Shown: positions 42,911-54,402, counted from the stretch's first letter. The stretch: DNA of 64,000 bases from Prochlorococcus marinus bv. HNLC2 (GCA_000218745.1 GL947595.1:1168399-1232398); one strand, 5' to 3'. Notes: generated by a model not told the origin, from the sequence alone. Made by a program: numbers and translations.

Positions 42911-43537
42911 CTATTGAATTGAGGATCTTAAAAGTGCATTTATTGTTGCTCCAGCCATAGCCGCGCCTCCTCTTGTTGAGCCCAAAACTATATAATTTTG
43001 ATTACTTTTTATTAATCTTTTTTTAGATTGCTCAACACCTATAAAGCCAACTGGCATCCCTACAATAAGACTTGGTTTACGATCAGTATTTTCTAAACTA
43101 GTCAAAAATTCTTCTAGAGCAGTTGGTGAGCTTCCGAAAATAACAATTGGTGCCTTATCTCCATAATTATACTTTGAGATTTCCATCCATCCTCTCATAA
43201 TACCAAATGCAGTTTTTGTTTTACTAAAATCTTTTTGTTGCTCAAACCATTTGCTCGCAGAGAAAATTTGATTAACTCCAGCTCTTGCAGCCATAGATTT
43301 TATTGCTGCAGCTGCCATATCTGTATCAGTTAAAATTGGTACTTTATTTTGAATAGCTTTAATTCCTATTTCGCAAGCATTCTCACTAAAAATTAAAAGA
43401 TTTTGGATCGAAAAATCACCAGAAGTATGGATTAGTCTCTCTAAAACTTTTGTTTCTAATTCTGTAAAATTATTTTGAGATATTTTAGACCTAATAAATC
43501 TCATACTTTCTAAAAAAATAGGATGATCTTCTATCAT
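42911..43537 (-). CDS. cobH: Precorrin-8X methylmutase
   Basis: Moves a methyl group within precorrin-8X to form hydrogenobyrinate in the cobalamin pathway; Prochlorococcus makes pseudocobalamin. The 208-residue product has the key His in RLIHTSGDFSIQ (near residue 51), GIKAIQNKVPILTDTDMAAAAIK, and the C-terminal GMPVGFIGVEQSK...GSTRGGAAMAGATINAL, the family signature. Full length; the other cob genes are elsewhere. Confidence 0.95.
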   Translation of the reverse strand: MIEDHPIFLESMRFIRSKISQNNFTELETKVLERLIHTSGDFSIQNLLIFSENACEIGIKAIQNKVPILTDTDMAAAAIKSMAARAGVNQIFSASKWFEQQKDFSKTKTAFGIMRGWMEISKYNYGDKAPIVIFGSSPTALEEFLTSLENTDRKPSLIVGMPVGFIGVEQSKKRLIKSNQNYIVLGSTRGGAAMAGATINALLRSSIQ

Positions 43538-43608
43538 TAATTAATTTTATTTATATTTAAATTACTCTAAAACGAGTCATAATGAAGAAATAAAGATATT
43601 TAAAAAAT

Positions 43609-44604
43609 ATGCCAATAATTGTTATCTGGGGCGATGATAAAACTAAATGTGATAGTGAAGTAGAAAAAATAATAACTCAAAATATTTCTGAAACATGGAG
43701 AAATCTCAATACCAGTAAATTTAATGGAGATGAATCGAATCAGGTATTTCAAGCACTTGATGAGGCACAGTCACCTCCTTTAGGAGATGGCTCAAGAGTA
43801 ATTTTGATAAATAATAATCCTATTTTTAATAACAAAGATGAATTACTACAAAAAAAATTTGAATTTCTTGCTCTAAATATCCCTAATTCTACTTTTCTAA
43901 TATTACAAAGTATTCAAAAACCGGATAGTAGGATTAAATCCACAAAGTTTCTTAAAAAACTGATTAATGAAAATAAAGGCAGAGAAATTAATTATAAATT
44001 ACCTGATATCTGGGACAGCGAGAAGCAAAAAAAATATGTAGAAGATATATGTAATGATTTAGATATTAAATTAGATAAAGGCGCATCACAAGCAATTATT
44101 GAATCAATAGGTTTAGATACTTTAAGGCTTAAAAACGAATTAGAGAAAGTTTCTTTATACCTATCTGCTAAACAAAAAAATAAAGATGAAATATTAATAT
44201 CCAGTACTCACATAAAAGAAATATTTAATGATCAGCAATCAAATATTTTTAAGATAATTGACTTATTATTAAAAAATAATATTTACGAAAGCCTTGTTGA
44301 AATAAATAATCTTCTGAATAAAGGTGAGCCGCCGTTAAGATTAATTGCAGGTTTAACTAGTCAATTAAGAATGCATACAGTTGTTTTTTTACTTAATGAT
44401 GAACAAGATATCGGGAAAATAAGCAAAATCGCTGGTATAGCAAATCCAAAAAGAATATTTTACTTACGAAAAAACGTCAAACATTGTTCAGCTAAATTTT
44501 TAATAAATATGATGATTAAGTTACTAAATATAGAATCATCATTAAAGAGAGGAAATAATCCATTAAATGTTTTCGCAGAAAATCTAATGTCTTTGACTGA
44601 ATGA
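43609..44604 (+). CDS. holA: DNA polymerase III subunit delta
   Basis: Clamp-loader subunit that opens the beta clamp. The 331-residue product has the AAA+-like fold without Walker A, as usual for HolA. It opens with a beta-strand PIIVIWGDDKTKCDSEV and shows FEFLALNIPNSTFLILQSIQKPDSR, then ESIGLDTLRLKNELEKVSLYL (near 175) and the C-terminal LIAGLTSQLRMH and LNIESSLKRGNNPL. The family is divergent, so confidence comes mostly from these segments. dnaX, another loader subunit, is also in the window. Confidence 0.87.
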   Translation: MPIIVIWGDDKTKCDSEVEKIITQNISETWRNLNTSKFNGDESNQVFQALDEAQSPPLGDGSRVILINNNPIFNNKDELLQKKFEFLALNIPNSTFLILQSIQKPDSRIKSTKFLKKLINENKGREINYKLPDIWDSEKQKKYVEDICNDLDIKLDKGASQAIIESIGLDTLRLKNELEKVSLYLSAKQKNKDEILISSTHIKEIFNDQQSNIFKIIDLLLKNNIYESLVEINNLLNKGEPPLRLIAGLTSQLRMHTVVFLLNDEQDIGKISKIAGIANPKRIFYLRKNVKHCSAKFLINMMIKLLNIESSLKRGNNPLNVFAENLMSLTE

Positions 44605-44637
44605 TTTTGTACTTAAAAAATAGATTAATATATATTT

Positions 44638-46398
44638 ATGGCTTTATTAATTAAAAAATTTGGTGGCACATCCGTTGGCGATTTACAAAAAATCAAGAAT
44701 ATTGCCAAACATATAAGCATAAGTAGAGAAGCAGGTAACGACATTGTAATTGTTGTTTCTGCAATGGGGAATACGACTGATGAGCTCACTCAGATGGCTC
44801 AATCAATTAGTAGTAATCCCCATAAACGAGAGTTAGATATGCTCTTATCAACTGGAGAACAGATCACCAGTGCTCTTTTATCAATAGCATTAAATGAATA
44901 TGGAATTCCTGCAGTTTCTATGACCGGAAGTCAAGTTGAAATAATTACCGAGTCATTACATGGAAAAGCCAGAATTCTTGAAATAAAAACTGAGAGAATA
45001 ACAGATTATCTCAATCAAGGATATGTAGTTGTTGTAGCAGGTTTTCAAGGGGCAAGTTTAAGCCACAATGGATCTCTAGAAATTACAACACTAGGTAGAG
45101 GTGGTTCAGATACATCTGCAGTAGCATTATCAACAGCTTTAGGGGCGGAAAAATGTGAGATCTACACTGATGTACCAGGAGTACTAACAACAGATCCAAG
45201 AATTGTAGAAAATGCAAAATTATTAGACCTAATTAGTTGCGAAGAGATGCTTGAATTAGCAAGCGTAGGTGCTTCAGTGCTCCATCCAAGAGCTGTTGAA
45301 ATCGCGAGAAATTATGGTATTAAACTTTATGTTAAATCCAGTGAAACCAATAAGGGAGGTACTCTTCTGATAAGTAACTTAAAGCCTTTACAGTTAAAAC
45401 GTGGCGGGTTAGAACTTACTAAGACAGTAAATAATTTAGAGATAGTAGAACAGCAAGTCGTTTTTGGTTTATCTCACCTACCTGATAAGCCTGGAATAGC
45501 AGCTCAAATTTTTGAAAAACTATCTGAAGCAGATATTATTGTTGATCTAATAATTCAAGCTACCCACGAAGAGAAAAGAAATGATATTACCTTTACTATT
45601 CCAGAAAAATTTTTAGAAAGAACAATAAACCAATGTGATCAAATAATTGCACAAATAGGGGGAACATACAATTTCAAGACCAATATGACCAAGCTAAGTA
45701 TTCAAGGAGCGGGAATAATGGGGAGACCAAGTATATCCGCTGAATTTTTTGACACGCTATCAAAAGCAAATATAAATGTAAGTCTTATTGCAACTAGCGA
45801 AATTAAAGTTAGTTGCGTTATTGATGTTAAAGATATTTCAAAAGCAACAAGATTTGTTGGTGAAAAATTTAAATTATTTGGAAGTCAAATTCTGATAAAT
45901 CCCAGTTTGAAAATTAAAGATGAACCTGAAGTACGAGGAATTGCTTTAGACAAAAATCAAGTCCAAGTAAGCTTTAGAAATCTTCCTGATAAACCAGGAG
46001 TAGTCGCTTCGATTTGCTTGGCTTTAGCAGAGGCAAATTTAATTTTTGATACAATAGTACAGTCTGAAAGAACTACAGAATTAAATACCAAAGACATAAG
46101 CTTCACGATGAGTAAGGATGACAGGAAAAATGCAGATCATATTTTAAAAAATCTACTTCAGAAATTACCTGGTTCAATAATCGTTGATGGTCCTGCTATA
46201 GGCAAAGTAAGCGCTGTTGGAGCAGGAATGGCTTTCAAAGTTGGAACAGCAGGAAGAATTTTTAGAGCTCTTGCTAATGAACAAATAAATATCGAAATGA
46301 TTGCGACTAGCGAAATCAGAACATCTTGTGTAGTTTTAGAGAAAGATTGCAATAAGGCAGTTACGGCTATCCATAAGTTCTTTAAACTTAATGAATAA
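44638..46398 (+). CDS. lysC: Aspartate kinase with four ACT domains
   Basis: First step of lysine, threonine and methionine synthesis, phosphorylating aspartate. The 586-residue product has the kinase domain (residues ~1-250) with KFGGTSVG at the start, VVSAMGNTTDEL, TLGRGGSDTSAVAL and STGEQITSALLS. Two tandem pairs of ACT domains follow (~270-420 and ~430-586; FGLSHLPDKPGIAAQIF and VSFRNLPDKPGVVASIC begin the pairs). The duplicated ACT layout is the known cyanobacterial form and explains the length compared with ~410-450 residues. asd and dapA, later steps, are at 52-54 kb. Confidence 0.97.
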   Translation: MALLIKKFGGTSVGDLQKIKNIAKHISISREAGNDIVIVVSAMGNTTDELTQMAQSISSNPHKRELDMLLSTGEQITSALLSIALNEYGIPAVSMTGSQVEIITESLHGKARILEIKTERITDYLNQGYVVVVAGFQGASLSHNGSLEITTLGRGGSDTSAVALSTALGAEKCEIYTDVPGVLTTDPRIVENAKLLDLISCEEMLELASVGASVLHPRAVEIARNYGIKLYVKSSETNKGGTLLISNLKPLQLKRGGLELTKTVNNLEIVEQQVVFGLSHLPDKPGIAAQIFEKLSEADIIVDLIIQATHEEKRNDITFTIPEKFLERTINQCDQIIAQIGGTYNFKTNMTKLSIQGAGIMGRPSISAEFFDTLSKANINVSLIATSEIKVSCVIDVKDISKATRFVGEKFKLFGSQILINPSLKIKDEPEVRGIALDKNQVQVSFRNLPDKPGVVASICLALAEANLIFDTIVQSERTTELNTKDISFTMSKDDRKNADHILKNLLQKLPGSIIVDGPAIGKVSAVGAGMAFKVGTAGRIFRALANEQINIEMIATSEIRTSCVVLEKDCNKAVTAIHKFFKLNE

Positions 46399-46399
46399 T

Positions 46400-48439
46400 T
46401 TAGGAATTTCTTGATAATTTTTTCCTTAATTTTTTGATTCTGTCTCGTAAATTTGCTGCTTCTTCAAAATTCAATTCTGACGCCGCATTTTTCATTTTAG
46501 ATTCTAATTTTTCAATTAAATCTGGCATCTCTTCAAATAAACATTGATCTTCCTTTGAACTTAATATTTCATCAGTTTTATCATTAACAATATTTATTAA
46601 ATCTTTTGAAAAGCCTCCAGTTTCTAATTTTCTGGATAACTCCAAAAAAGATAAAATCGAATTCTCAATTTTTTTCCCTGCCGCCTGAGGGGTAATTCCG
46701 TTAATTTCATTATGCTCTTGTTGAATTGAACGCCTTCTATCAGTTTCTGAGATTGCACGTTTCATTGAATCAGTAAAATTATCTGCATAAAGTAATGCAA
46801 CACCCTCTACATGACGGGCTGCTCGACCAATAGTTTGAATTAAAGAACGCTCCGCTCTCAAGAAACCTTCTTTATCAGCATCTAAAATAGCAACCAATGA
46901 AACTTCAGGTAAGTCCAAGCCTTCACGTAAAAGATTAACTCCAACCAAGACATCATATTCTCCTAATCTAAGGTCTTGAATGATTTCTATTCTCTCAATT
47001 GAATGAATTTCAGAATGCAAATATCTTACTCTCACTTTATTTTCAGATAAAAAATCTGTAAGATCTTCAGCCATCCTTTTAGTAAGGGTTGTTACTAAAA
47101 CTCGTTGATTTTTAGAAGCTCTTAAACGAATCTCTGAAAGCAAGTCATCAATTTGCCCCTTGCTTGGTCTTACATCAATAATTGGATCCAAAACACCAGT
47201 AGGTCTTATAACTTGTTCTACAAACTCTCCATGACATTGATCTAATTCCCATGTACCTGGAGTGGCACTAATAAATAATGTTTGCTTAGATTTTTCCCAA
47301 AACTCTTCACATTTAAGTGGTCTATTATCTGCAGCACTAGGCAACCTAAAACCATGATCTATTAGTACCTTTTTTCTTGATTGATCTCCGTTATACATTG
47401 CGTGAAGTTGAGGACATGTTACATGACTTTCATCTACAATTAACAACCAATCATCAGGGAAATAATCAATAAGGCATTCTGGTGGAGTCCCCTCATCTCT
47501 GCCGGCAAGGTGCCTTGCATAATTTTCAACACCATTGCAATAACCAACTTCTTTTAGCATTTCTAAATCATATTTTGTCCTCTGCTCTAAGCGTTGCGCT
47601 TCCAATAGTTTCCCTACACTCTCGAAGGTTGCAACTTGCAATTTTAATTCATTTTTAATAGCACAAATAGCACTATCTAATCTTTCTTTAGGAGTAACAA
47701 AGTGCTTAGCGGGGTAAATACTAATTTGTTCAAGACTCTCAAGAATTTCACCGGTGAGGGGGTCTACATATCGAATAGCTTCAATTTCATCACCAAAAAA
47801 CTCTATTCTTACCAGTCTATCTTCGTAAGCAGGACCAATTTCTAAAACATCACCTTTAATCCTAAATCTACCTCTACTTATATCAATATCATTTCTTGTG
47901 TATTGATTATTCACTAAATCTCTTAAAGAAGATCTTAAATTAATAGATTCACCTACTTTGAATTTTACCGATGCCTTTAGATACTCACTTGGTATTCCAA
48001 GTCCATATATACAACTTATAGACGCCACAACAATTACATCTCGTCTTTCGAAGAGTGACCTAGTTGCAGAGTGCCTTAACATATCAATCTCTTCATTAAT
48101 TGAAGCTGTTTTGGCTATATATGTATCACTTACTGGAACGTATGCCTCAGGCTGATAATAATCATAATATGAAATAAAGTACTCAACAGCATTTTTAGGG
48201 AAAAACTGCCTTAATTCATTACATAATTGAGCTGCCAAAGTTTTATTATGAGCTAAAACTAATGCTGGTCTTCCGGTTTGAGCTATTACATTTGCGATAG
48301 TGAAAGTCTTACCAGTTCCAGTAGCGCCTAAAAGTGTTTGATATTTTTTACCTTCATTAACCCCGCTTACCAAATCTTTAATTGCTTTAGGTTGATCTCC
48401 TTTGGGTTCATATGGTGCTTGCAGTTGATAATTATTCAC
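46400..48439 (-). CDS. uvrB: Excinuclease ABC subunit B
   Basis: Damage-recognition helicase-like subunit of nucleotide excision repair. The 679-residue product has Walker [13 protein letters not shown] (near residue 39), the beta-hairpin [12 protein letters not shown] (near 92), DESHVTCPQ (near 338), and the domain [16 protein letters not shown]. The C-terminal UVR motif ([26 protein letters not shown]) for UvrC binding is present. Nothing is missing. It ends one base from lysC. Confidence 0.98.
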   Translation of the reverse strand: MNNYQLQAPYEPKGDQPKAIKDLVSGVNEGKKYQTLLGATGTGKTFTIANVIAQTGRPALVLAHNKTLAAQLCNELRQFFPKNAVEYFISYYDYYQPEAYVPVSDTYIAKTASINEEIDMLRHSATRSLFERRDVIVVASISCIYGLGIPSEYLKASVKFKVGESINLRSSLRDLVNNQYTRNDIDISRGRFRIKGDVLEIGPAYEDRLVRIEFFGDEIEAIRYVDPLTGEILESLEQISIYPAKHFVTPKERLDSAICAIKNELKLQVATFESVGKLLEAQRLEQRTKYDLEMLKEVGYCNGVENYARHLAGRDEGTPPECLIDYFPDDWLLIVDESHVTCPQLHAMYNGDQSRKKVLIDHGFRLPSAADNRPLKCEEFWEKSKQTLFISATPGTWELDQCHGEFVEQVIRPTGVLDPIIDVRPSKGQIDDLLSEIRLRASKNQRVLVTTLTKRMAEDLTDFLSENKVRVRYLHSEIHSIERIEIIQDLRLGEYDVLVGVNLLREGLDLPEVSLVAILDADKEGFLRAERSLIQTIGRAARHVEGVALLYADNFTDSMKRAISETDRRRSIQQEHNEINGITPQAAGKKIENSILSFLELSRKLETGGFSKDLINIVNDKTDEILSSKEDQCLFEEMPDLIEKLESKMKNAASELNFEEAANLRDRIKKLRKKLSRNS

Positions 48440-48464
48440 TCAAAGATTATTATTTGTATCTATC

Positions 48465-49241
48465 CTAAGAGATTTTCTGCCTTATTAATGAATTATCCAA
48501 AGATTCTTTTAAAGCTCTTACAGCTGCAATCATAGCGATTAAATCATCTAACTTATTTACAACAGAACCTACTCCTACTGCAGAGGCTCCTGAAGCAATA
48601 GCGAGCGGACATGTAATCTCACTCAAACCTGATGCACATATGATAGGAGTATTTATATTGTTCTTTACAAATTCTTGACTAATAGAAAAAGTAGCCGATA
48701 AAGTTGGAACCGCTTTTTCAAAATGACCTTGAACTCCGGAACTAAGCGGTGTGGAACTTTTTCCTCCTTCTGTTTGAATAAAATCCGCTCCCTCTTTAAC
48801 AAGTTCAATTGCTAACTCAACTTGTTTATCAAGAGTAAGAGTATGCGGCACGGTAACTGACAGCGGACTATCGGGTAATAAATCTTTTGTTTCTTTAGTT
48901 AATGAAATAATTTGTTCGGCAGAGAAAGTAATGCCTTTTTCGTAAAATGAATCAAAATTACCAATCTCCAAAAGAACTGCTCCTGCTTTAACAGAATCAG
49001 TAAATAATTTTGGTTCTACCGCACTTACACAAATAGGCAAATAGCTAATTTTCTGTACTTCCTCAACTAATTCTGGTTTACATGCCAAATCGATCATATC
49101 AGCACCGCCTATTAACGCTGCATTAGCAATCAATTTTACGGATTGTATATCAAAGTTATTCAAACCTGATATAACTTTTAGTAGAGATTTCTTTGTAAGT
49201 TCTTTTTGAACTTTTTGTGGCAATTGATTAATCAGAGTCAT
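48465..49241 (-). CDS. DUF561 / Ycf23-like TIM-barrel protein
   Basis: The 258-residue product matches the Ycf23 family of cyanobacteria and red-algal plastids: KVISGLNNFDIQSVKLIANAALIGGADMIDLACKP, PICVSAVEPKLF, IGNFDSFYEKGI, SVTVPHTLTLDKQVELAIELVKEGADFIQTEGG. It has a TIM-barrel look (alternating strands and helices, Gly-rich ends) resembling flavin or phosphate-binding barrels. Function is not established. It lies 25 bases upstream of uvrB on the same strand. Confidence 0.88.
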   Translation of the reverse strand: MTLINQLPQKVQKELTKKSLLKVISGLNNFDIQSVKLIANAALIGGADMIDLACKPELVEEVQKISYLPICVSAVEPKLFTDSVKAGAVLLEIGNFDSFYEKGITFSAEQIISLTKETKDLLPDSPLSVTVPHTLTLDKQVELAIELVKEGADFIQTEGGKSSTPLSSGVQGHFEKAVPTLSATFSISQEFVKNNINTPIICASGLSEITCPLAIASGASAVGVGSVVNKLDDLIAMIAAVRALKESLDNSLIRQKIS

Positions 49242-49326
49242 TCACAAGATGTATTTATTCCCTGATTGTGACATTGTTTTAATAAAAGAGTACATTTTTT
49301 AAAAAATAATTATTTGAGTTAAACAA

Positions 49327-50328
49327 ATGTCAAAAAAAGAGAAAAATAATTGGACAAATTGGCATCATCTTGTACATAAAGCAATCATTAAAGATGCACA
49401 ATTTATTCCAAATGGAATCAAATTACTTATTGCAGTATCGGGAGGTCAAGATTCTATGGCACTATTAACATTATTTAGGGATATTAAGGATTATCATGAT
49501 TGGGAAATCTATGTATGGCATGGAGATCATCAGTGGCATTCTAAATCTAGTATTTACGCAAAAGAATTAAAGTCATTTTGTAATTTCAAAAAGATTAAAT
49601 TTTATTCAGATAAAGCTGAATATATTGAAGTATCCACGGAAGAAAAAGCTCGGAATTGGAGATATCAAAAATTACATGATACCGCCAAAAAATTGGTTGA
49701 ACCTAATAAAGGTATGGATGACATATACATTCTAACTGGCCATACTAGTTCAGATAATGCAGAAACTTTTTTATTAAACTTGGCTCGAGGAAGTAGCTAT
49801 AAAGGACTTACAGGGATACCAAATAAAAGATTATCAGAAAATAATTTTTATATTGTTAGACCAATCCTCAATTTTTCAAGAGCAGATACCTTGAAAATAT
49901 GTAAAGAATTAAGAATACCTATTTGGATTGATCCTACAAATTTAGATCTCGAAATAAAAAGAAATATTATTAGAAAGAATATTTTAGAAAATTTAGAGAA
50001 AATTTATCCAGGCTGCAGTTCAAGAATCAATACTTTTACTCAGAAAATGAATAAATATGAAACAGAAAGAACAGATTTATGTAAATTAGCATTAGAAGCT
50101 TGCTTAGATAAACAAATGATCATAAGAGATAAATTCAATACTTTGGGTCTTGAAGCGAGATCAACATTACTTAATCAACTTTTTAAAGAGAAATTCTCTA
50201 AACAAATTAGATCAAGTAATTTAGATAATATTGCGGAAGAAATATTTAAGAAAAATAAGGGTAAGATAGATTTACCTAGCGGTACAAAAATTATATGGAA
50301 TAAAGGCTATATAGAATTTACTAACTAA
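49327..50328 (+). CDS. tilS: tRNA(Ile)-lysidine synthase TilS
   Basis: Modifies C34 of the CAU-anticodon isoleucine tRNA to lysidine so that it reads AUA. The 333-residue product has the N-type ATP-pyrophosphatase PP-loop LLIAVSGGQDSMALL (near residue 34), LTGHTSSDNAETFLLNLARG (near 139) and PTNLDLEIKRNIIRKNIL. The C-terminal domain is shorter than in E. coli TilS (~430), as in many cyanobacteria. Its stop overlaps convergent rnj by 4 bases. Confidence 0.95.
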   Translation: MSKKEKNNWTNWHHLVHKAIIKDAQFIPNGIKLLIAVSGGQDSMALLTLFRDIKDYHDWEIYVWHGDHQWHSKSSIYAKELKSFCNFKKIKFYSDKAEYIEVSTEEKARNWRYQKLHDTAKKLVEPNKGMDDIYILTGHTSSDNAETFLLNLARGSSYKGLTGIPNKRLSENNFYIVRPILNFSRADTLKICKELRIPIWIDPTNLDLEIKRNIIRKNILENLEKIYPGCSSRINTFTQKMNKYETERTDLCKLALEACLDKQMIIRDKFNTLGLEARSTLLNQLFKEKFSKQIRSSNLDNIAEEIFKKNKGKIDLPSGTKIIWNKGYIEFTN

Positions 50329-52274
50329 GTTGTTAAAGCCGAACGTCTTCGTCTTGTTCTTCCTGAAAGTTCATCTTGCTTATTTGAATCTTTATTATCT
50401 TTAAAATCTTTATTTTTATTATTCATATTATTATCTTTTACCTTATTTCCATGCTGTTGATTATGCCGATTTTTTTTGGGTGTTTGTTCGTCACTTAGCC
50501 TTGGTTTATAGGCAGGAGTCCCACTTGGAGCAGGCTGAACAAGGCATAACACCAAGGGTTCAATTTGTAGTTCTCTTCTCATTCTTCTATTTAAACCTGA
50601 CTCTATTTCTCGTTGAACGCCAATCCAATCAACTTCAAAATTCTTTGGTCCTGTTTGTCTTGATAATTGTTTCCATCGATTTTCTAAAACCCAAGTTATT
50701 TCCTTTTCAGTCCATAAAGACATCTTTCTCGGATCCGCTGAAGTAACAACTCCCCGAAGACTTACCCTGGGAGGAGCAACCATTTTACCATCAGTACTTA
50801 TGGGAGTTAAAACAGTAACAATTCCATCATCGGCGAGTTGCTGTCTTTCCTTTAAAGCTCTCGCATCAACAATACCTGTTCTTGTATTATCTAGCATCTC
50901 AACTCCTGATTTAACTGGTTGACCTTGGATCATTTTTTCAGGAGTAAGTTCTATCGTATCGCCATTATCAAGCACCAAAATATTATTAGGATCAATACCC
51001 ATTGTGACAGCAGTTTTACCATGTAAAACTTGCATTCTGTATTCTCCATGAACTGGAACAAAAAACTTCGGTTTTATTAATGCAAGCATCATTTTCTGAT
51101 CTTCTCTACATCCATGACCTGAAACGTGAATACCATGTTCTTTACCATAAATAACTTTTGCACCTAAGTGAACTAGCTTATCAATAGTATGAGAGACAGA
51201 AATTGTATTCCCTGGGATTGGACTTGATGAAAAAATTACGGTATCAGTTGTTTTTAATTGCACATTTGGATGCTCACTTCTGGAGATTCTACTTAATGCA
51301 GCCATTACCTCGCCTTGGCTGCCAGTCATAAGCAATAAAGTCTCTCTATCAGGTAAATCCCTTATAGTTCTAATCGGAAAAAATAAGTCATCGGGACAAC
51401 GTATATATCCTAATTCTCTACATTTACCTACTACATTTAACATTGATCTTCCTAATAAGCCAATCTTACGTCCATGTTTCATAGCTAATTCGATAATCAT
51501 TGCGACTCTATGAGTTGAACTAGCAAAAGTAGTTAACATTACTCTTCCTTCTGCTTCACCAATCAAACGATCCAAATTAGGAAGAACCGAACTTTCTGAG
51601 GGTACAAAACCCTGCACTTCTGAATTAGTTGAATCAGACAGCATACATAACACACCCTTATCTCCATAAAAAGCCATGCGCTCAACATCAGCAAACTTTC
51701 CATCGGGGGGAGCATGATCAAATTTAAAATCACCTGTAAAAAAGACTACCCCTACAGGTGTTGTTAAAGCTAAGGAAAAACTATCAGAAATCGAGTGCGT
51801 ATTTCTAACGAACTCTATAGAAAAATGCTGCCCTAATTTAACTACTTGCCTAGATTCTATACTTTGCAAAGTAGTTCTATCTGATACTCCTGCCTCCTCA
51901 ATTTTCCCTCTAAGCATAGACATTGCTAAAGGAGGACCATAAATAACAGGAATATTAAACTTTTTCAAATGATGTGAGATACCTCCAATATGATCTTCAT
52001 GACCATGGGTTACGATCATCCCACGAAATCTATTTAGATTTGCTTGCAAATATGTAGTATCCGGCATTACAACATTCACTCCATGCATCCCATCACAAGG
52101 GAAAGCTAATCCAGCATCAATTAAAATAATGTCATCTCCATATTCAAAAAGGCATGTATTTTTTCCTATTTCATGAAGACCACCCAAAGGTATTATCTTT
52201 AAGCAGTGATTTTTAGGATTCTTTGATGTATTCAAAGTAGATTTATTTTTTTGATTTAATTGTCTTGATTGCAT
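50325..52274 (-). CDS. rnj: Ribonuclease J
   Basis: Metallo-beta-lactamase/beta-CASP 5'-exonuclease and endonuclease of RNA decay. The 649-residue product has the zinc motif VTHGHEDHIGGI (near residue 87), LSDSTNSEVQGF, the beta-CASP segment HVSGHGCREDQK and FVPVHGEYRM. The core ends near residue 590; a low-complexity tail rich in Asn, Lys and Asp follows (HNQQHGNKVKDNNMNNKN) and closes with a basic RTRRRRSALTT. That tail is not part of the conserved core. dapA lies 72 bases upstream on the same strand. Confidence 0.96.
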   Translation of the reverse strand: MQSRQLNQKNKSTLNTSKNPKNHCLKIIPLGGLHEIGKNTCLFEYGDDIILIDAGLAFPCDGMHGVNVVMPDTTYLQANLNRFRGMIVTHGHEDHIGGISHHLKKFNIPVIYGPPLAMSMLRGKIEEAGVSDRTTLQSIESRQVVKLGQHFSIEFVRNTHSISDSFSLALTTPVGVVFFTGDFKFDHAPPDGKFADVERMAFYGDKGVLCMLSDSTNSEVQGFVPSESSVLPNLDRLIGEAEGRVMLTTFASSTHRVAMIIELAMKHGRKIGLLGRSMLNVVGKCRELGYIRCPDDLFFPIRTIRDLPDRETLLLMTGSQGEVMAALSRISRSEHPNVQLKTTDTVIFSSSPIPGNTISVSHTIDKLVHLGAKVIYGKEHGIHVSGHGCREDQKMMLALIKPKFFVPVHGEYRMQVLHGKTAVTMGIDPNNILVLDNGDTIELTPEKMIQGQPVKSGVEMLDNTRTGIVDARALKERQQLADDGIVTVLTPISTDGKMVAPPRVSLRGVVTSADPRKMSLWTEKEITWVLENRWKQLSRQTGPKNFEVDWIGVQREIESGLNRRMRRELQIEPLVLCLVQPAPSGTPAYKPRLSDEQTPKKNRHNQQHGNKVKDNNMNNKNKDFKDNKDSNKQDELSGRTRRRRSALTT

Positions 52275-52346
52275 TTGGAGTGTGTATAAAACAAATTTGT
52301 TGATTAAATAAACTGATAAAAACTAAATTAAAAAATAATTAATTGG

Positions 52347-53249
52347 TTAGTTTTCAAACAATTTATTAATTAGGATTGAAAGCTTTTGGGTTTTGTCATC
52401 ATTAAGTTTCACTAATGGGGGTCTTGGAGGTCCAACTTCCCAACCTAATTGTTCTAAAGCGGCTTTGATAGGAATTGGATTAGTTGTCTCAAAAAGCGCT
52501 TTAAAGAGCGGTTGTAATCTTTCATGAATATCAAGAGCTTTCAAAACATTTCCATTTTGAAAATTTGAAATCATATCTTTTAATTGCAGCCCAACAATAT
52601 GGCTTGCAACACTTACAACCCCTACAGCGCCAACAGATAACATAGGTAACAACAATGAATCATCGCCGCTATATATTGCAAATTCAGAGCCACATTCAGC
52701 CCTCAACTCGGTCACTTCCTCTATTCTACCGCTTGCAGCCTTAATACTAACAATATTAGGAAATTCCATAAGTTTCTTTACAGTTTTAGGTAAAAGATTA
52801 CTGCCTGTCCTCCCAGGAATGTTGTAAAGCATAATAGGGAGCTTTGGAGCAGCATTTGCAACATCTTTAAAATGCTCATAAAGACCATCTTGAGGTGGCT
52901 TGTTGTAGTAAGGGACCACTACCAAAGCGCCATCAGCGCCTGCCTCAAAAGCTTTTTGTGTAGCCTCAACGGCTTCAGAGGTACTATTACTACCTGTCCC
53001 TATGAGAATTTTTGCTTTTGATTGTAGTGAATTTCTAATTACAACAAATAGTTGATGTTGTTCATCCCAAGTTAATGTAGGAGATTCTCCTGTTGTTCCA
53101 CATAAGACTATTCCATCTGATCCATTCTCAATAATATAGTTTGCTAATTTAACAGCCAGTTCATAATCTACTTTCCCATCTTTTTTAAATGGAGTAACCA
53201 TAGCGGTTAATATATTTCCAAAAGGGGGAAAGCTTTTATTTAAGGTCAT
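52347..53249 (-). CDS. dapA: 4-hydroxy-tetrahydrodipicolinate synthase
   Basis: Condenses pyruvate with aspartate semialdehyde, committing carbon to lysine and peptidoglycan. The 300-residue product has the Schiff-base Lys in [12 protein letters not shown] (near residue 168), YNIPGRTG with the Tyr proton relay (near 141), and GTTGESPTL near the N-terminus. Overlaps the upstream asd gene by 14 bases and forms an asd-dapA-rnj run, so it is co-transcribed with the enzyme that makes its substrate. Confidence 0.98.
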   Translation of the reverse strand: MTLNKSFPPFGNILTAMVTPFKKDGKVDYELAVKLANYIIENGSDGIVLCGTTGESPTLTWDEQHQLFVVIRNSLQSKAKILIGTGSNSTSEAVEATQKAFEAGADGALVVVPYYNKPPQDGLYEHFKDVANAAPKLPIMLYNIPGRTGSNLLPKTVKKLMEFPNIVSIKAASGRIEEVTELRAECGSEFAIYSGDDSLLLPMLSVGAVGVVSVASHIVGLQLKDMISNFQNGNVLKALDIHERLQPLFKALFETTNPIPIKAALEQLGWEVGPPRPPLVKLNDDKTQKLSILINKLFEN

Positions 53250-54279
53250 GACTTTTTTGTAATAGTATTTCTGCTATTTGAACTGCATTTAAAGCGGCTC
53301 CTTTTCTGATTTGATCACCACACAACCATAATTCTAATGCATTTGGATTACTTAAATCTTCTCTGACTCTTCCAACTGCTATATTATCTTTTTCCTTAAC
53401 ATCTTCTGGCATAGGAAACCTATTTAAATTGATATCCTCAATAAAAGTTATACCTCTAGATTCTTTTAACTTATCTATTGCTTCATTAGGATGAATTTTA
53501 TTTTCAAATTCTATATTAACTGCCTCTGAGTGAGATCTCAGAATGGGAACCCTAACACAAGTTGCAGTTAATTTTAAATTGGGAATATTTAAAATTTTTC
53601 TAGATTCATTAATCATCTTTATTTCTTCTTCACAATACTTATTTTCTAACATTGGAGAATTATGCAAAAATAAATTAAAGGCTAATGAATGAGGCAATAT
53701 TTGACTTTTTTGTGGGTCACCCTCAAGATATTTTTTTGTTAGAAATTTTAATTCCTCCATTGCTAATTGACCTGCTCCGCTTGCAGATTGATAAGTTGAT
53801 ACAATTACTCTTTTAATCTTTGAAATAGAATTTAATGGAGACAAAACAAGAGTAAGTAATATAGTAGTGCAATTTGGATTAGCAATAATGCCTTGATGAC
53901 CTAAAACAGCTTCTGGATTAACCTCTGGTACTACAAGTGGTACATTCTCGATCATCCTAAAAGCACTAGAATTATCAATTAGGATTGCATTATGTTTTGT
54001 TATTGATTCGACCCATTTTTTAGAAATTGCACCCCCCGCAGAAGCAAAAACCAAATCAACTCCAGAAAAACTATTAGCCCCAACTTCCTGTGTAATAAGC
54101 TCATTACCTTTCCAAAAAACCTTTTTCCCAGCAGATCTGGAGGAGGATAAAAGAATTAAATTAGAAACTGGAAAATTCCTTTCATCAAGTATTTTCAATA
54201 GTTCGCAACCTACAGCTCCTGAAGAGCCAAGAATTGCCACTGTTAAAGGTTTATTTGGTAAAAATGGGGACTTTCTCAA
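53236..54279 (-). CDS. asd: Aspartate-semialdehyde dehydrogenase
   Basis: Makes aspartate semialdehyde from aspartyl phosphate using NADPH. The 347-residue product has the nucleotide-binding start [18 protein letters not shown], the catalytic Cys in [10 protein letters not shown] (near residue 138), the substrate-binding Arg region [16 protein letters not shown], and GNELITQEV and IDNSSAFRM. Full length; overlaps dapA by 14 bases. Confidence 0.97.
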   Translation of the reverse strand: MRKSPFLPNKPLTVAILGSSGAVGCELLKILDERNFPVSNLILLSSSRSAGKKVFWKGNELITQEVGANSFSGVDLVFASAGGAISKKWVESITKHNAILIDNSSAFRMIENVPLVVPEVNPEAVLGHQGIIANPNCTTILLTLVLSPLNSISKIKRVIVSTYQSASGAGQLAMEELKFLTKKYLEGDPQKSQILPHSLAFNLFLHNSPMLENKYCEEEIKMINESRKILNIPNLKLTATCVRVPILRSHSEAVNIEFENKIHPNEAIDKLKESRGITFIEDINLNRFPMPEDVKEKDNIAVGRVREDLSNPNALELWLCGDQIRKGAALNAVQIAEILLQKSHDLK

Positions 54280-54402
54280 ACCGTCAATTAGTTTTTTGAA
54301 ATAATTTTAATATGTTTCTTACTTTATCAAAAAAATCTATTTTCAACTAATTCACTTAATGTGAAATAATTAAGTTTCGATACTTGAAGATTAAAATTAA
54401 AA

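Noticed and set aside
46158-46352. Minus-strand frames inside lysC and similar long shadows
   Set aside because: They lie antisense to strongly conserved genes and their sequences have no recognisable coding pattern.
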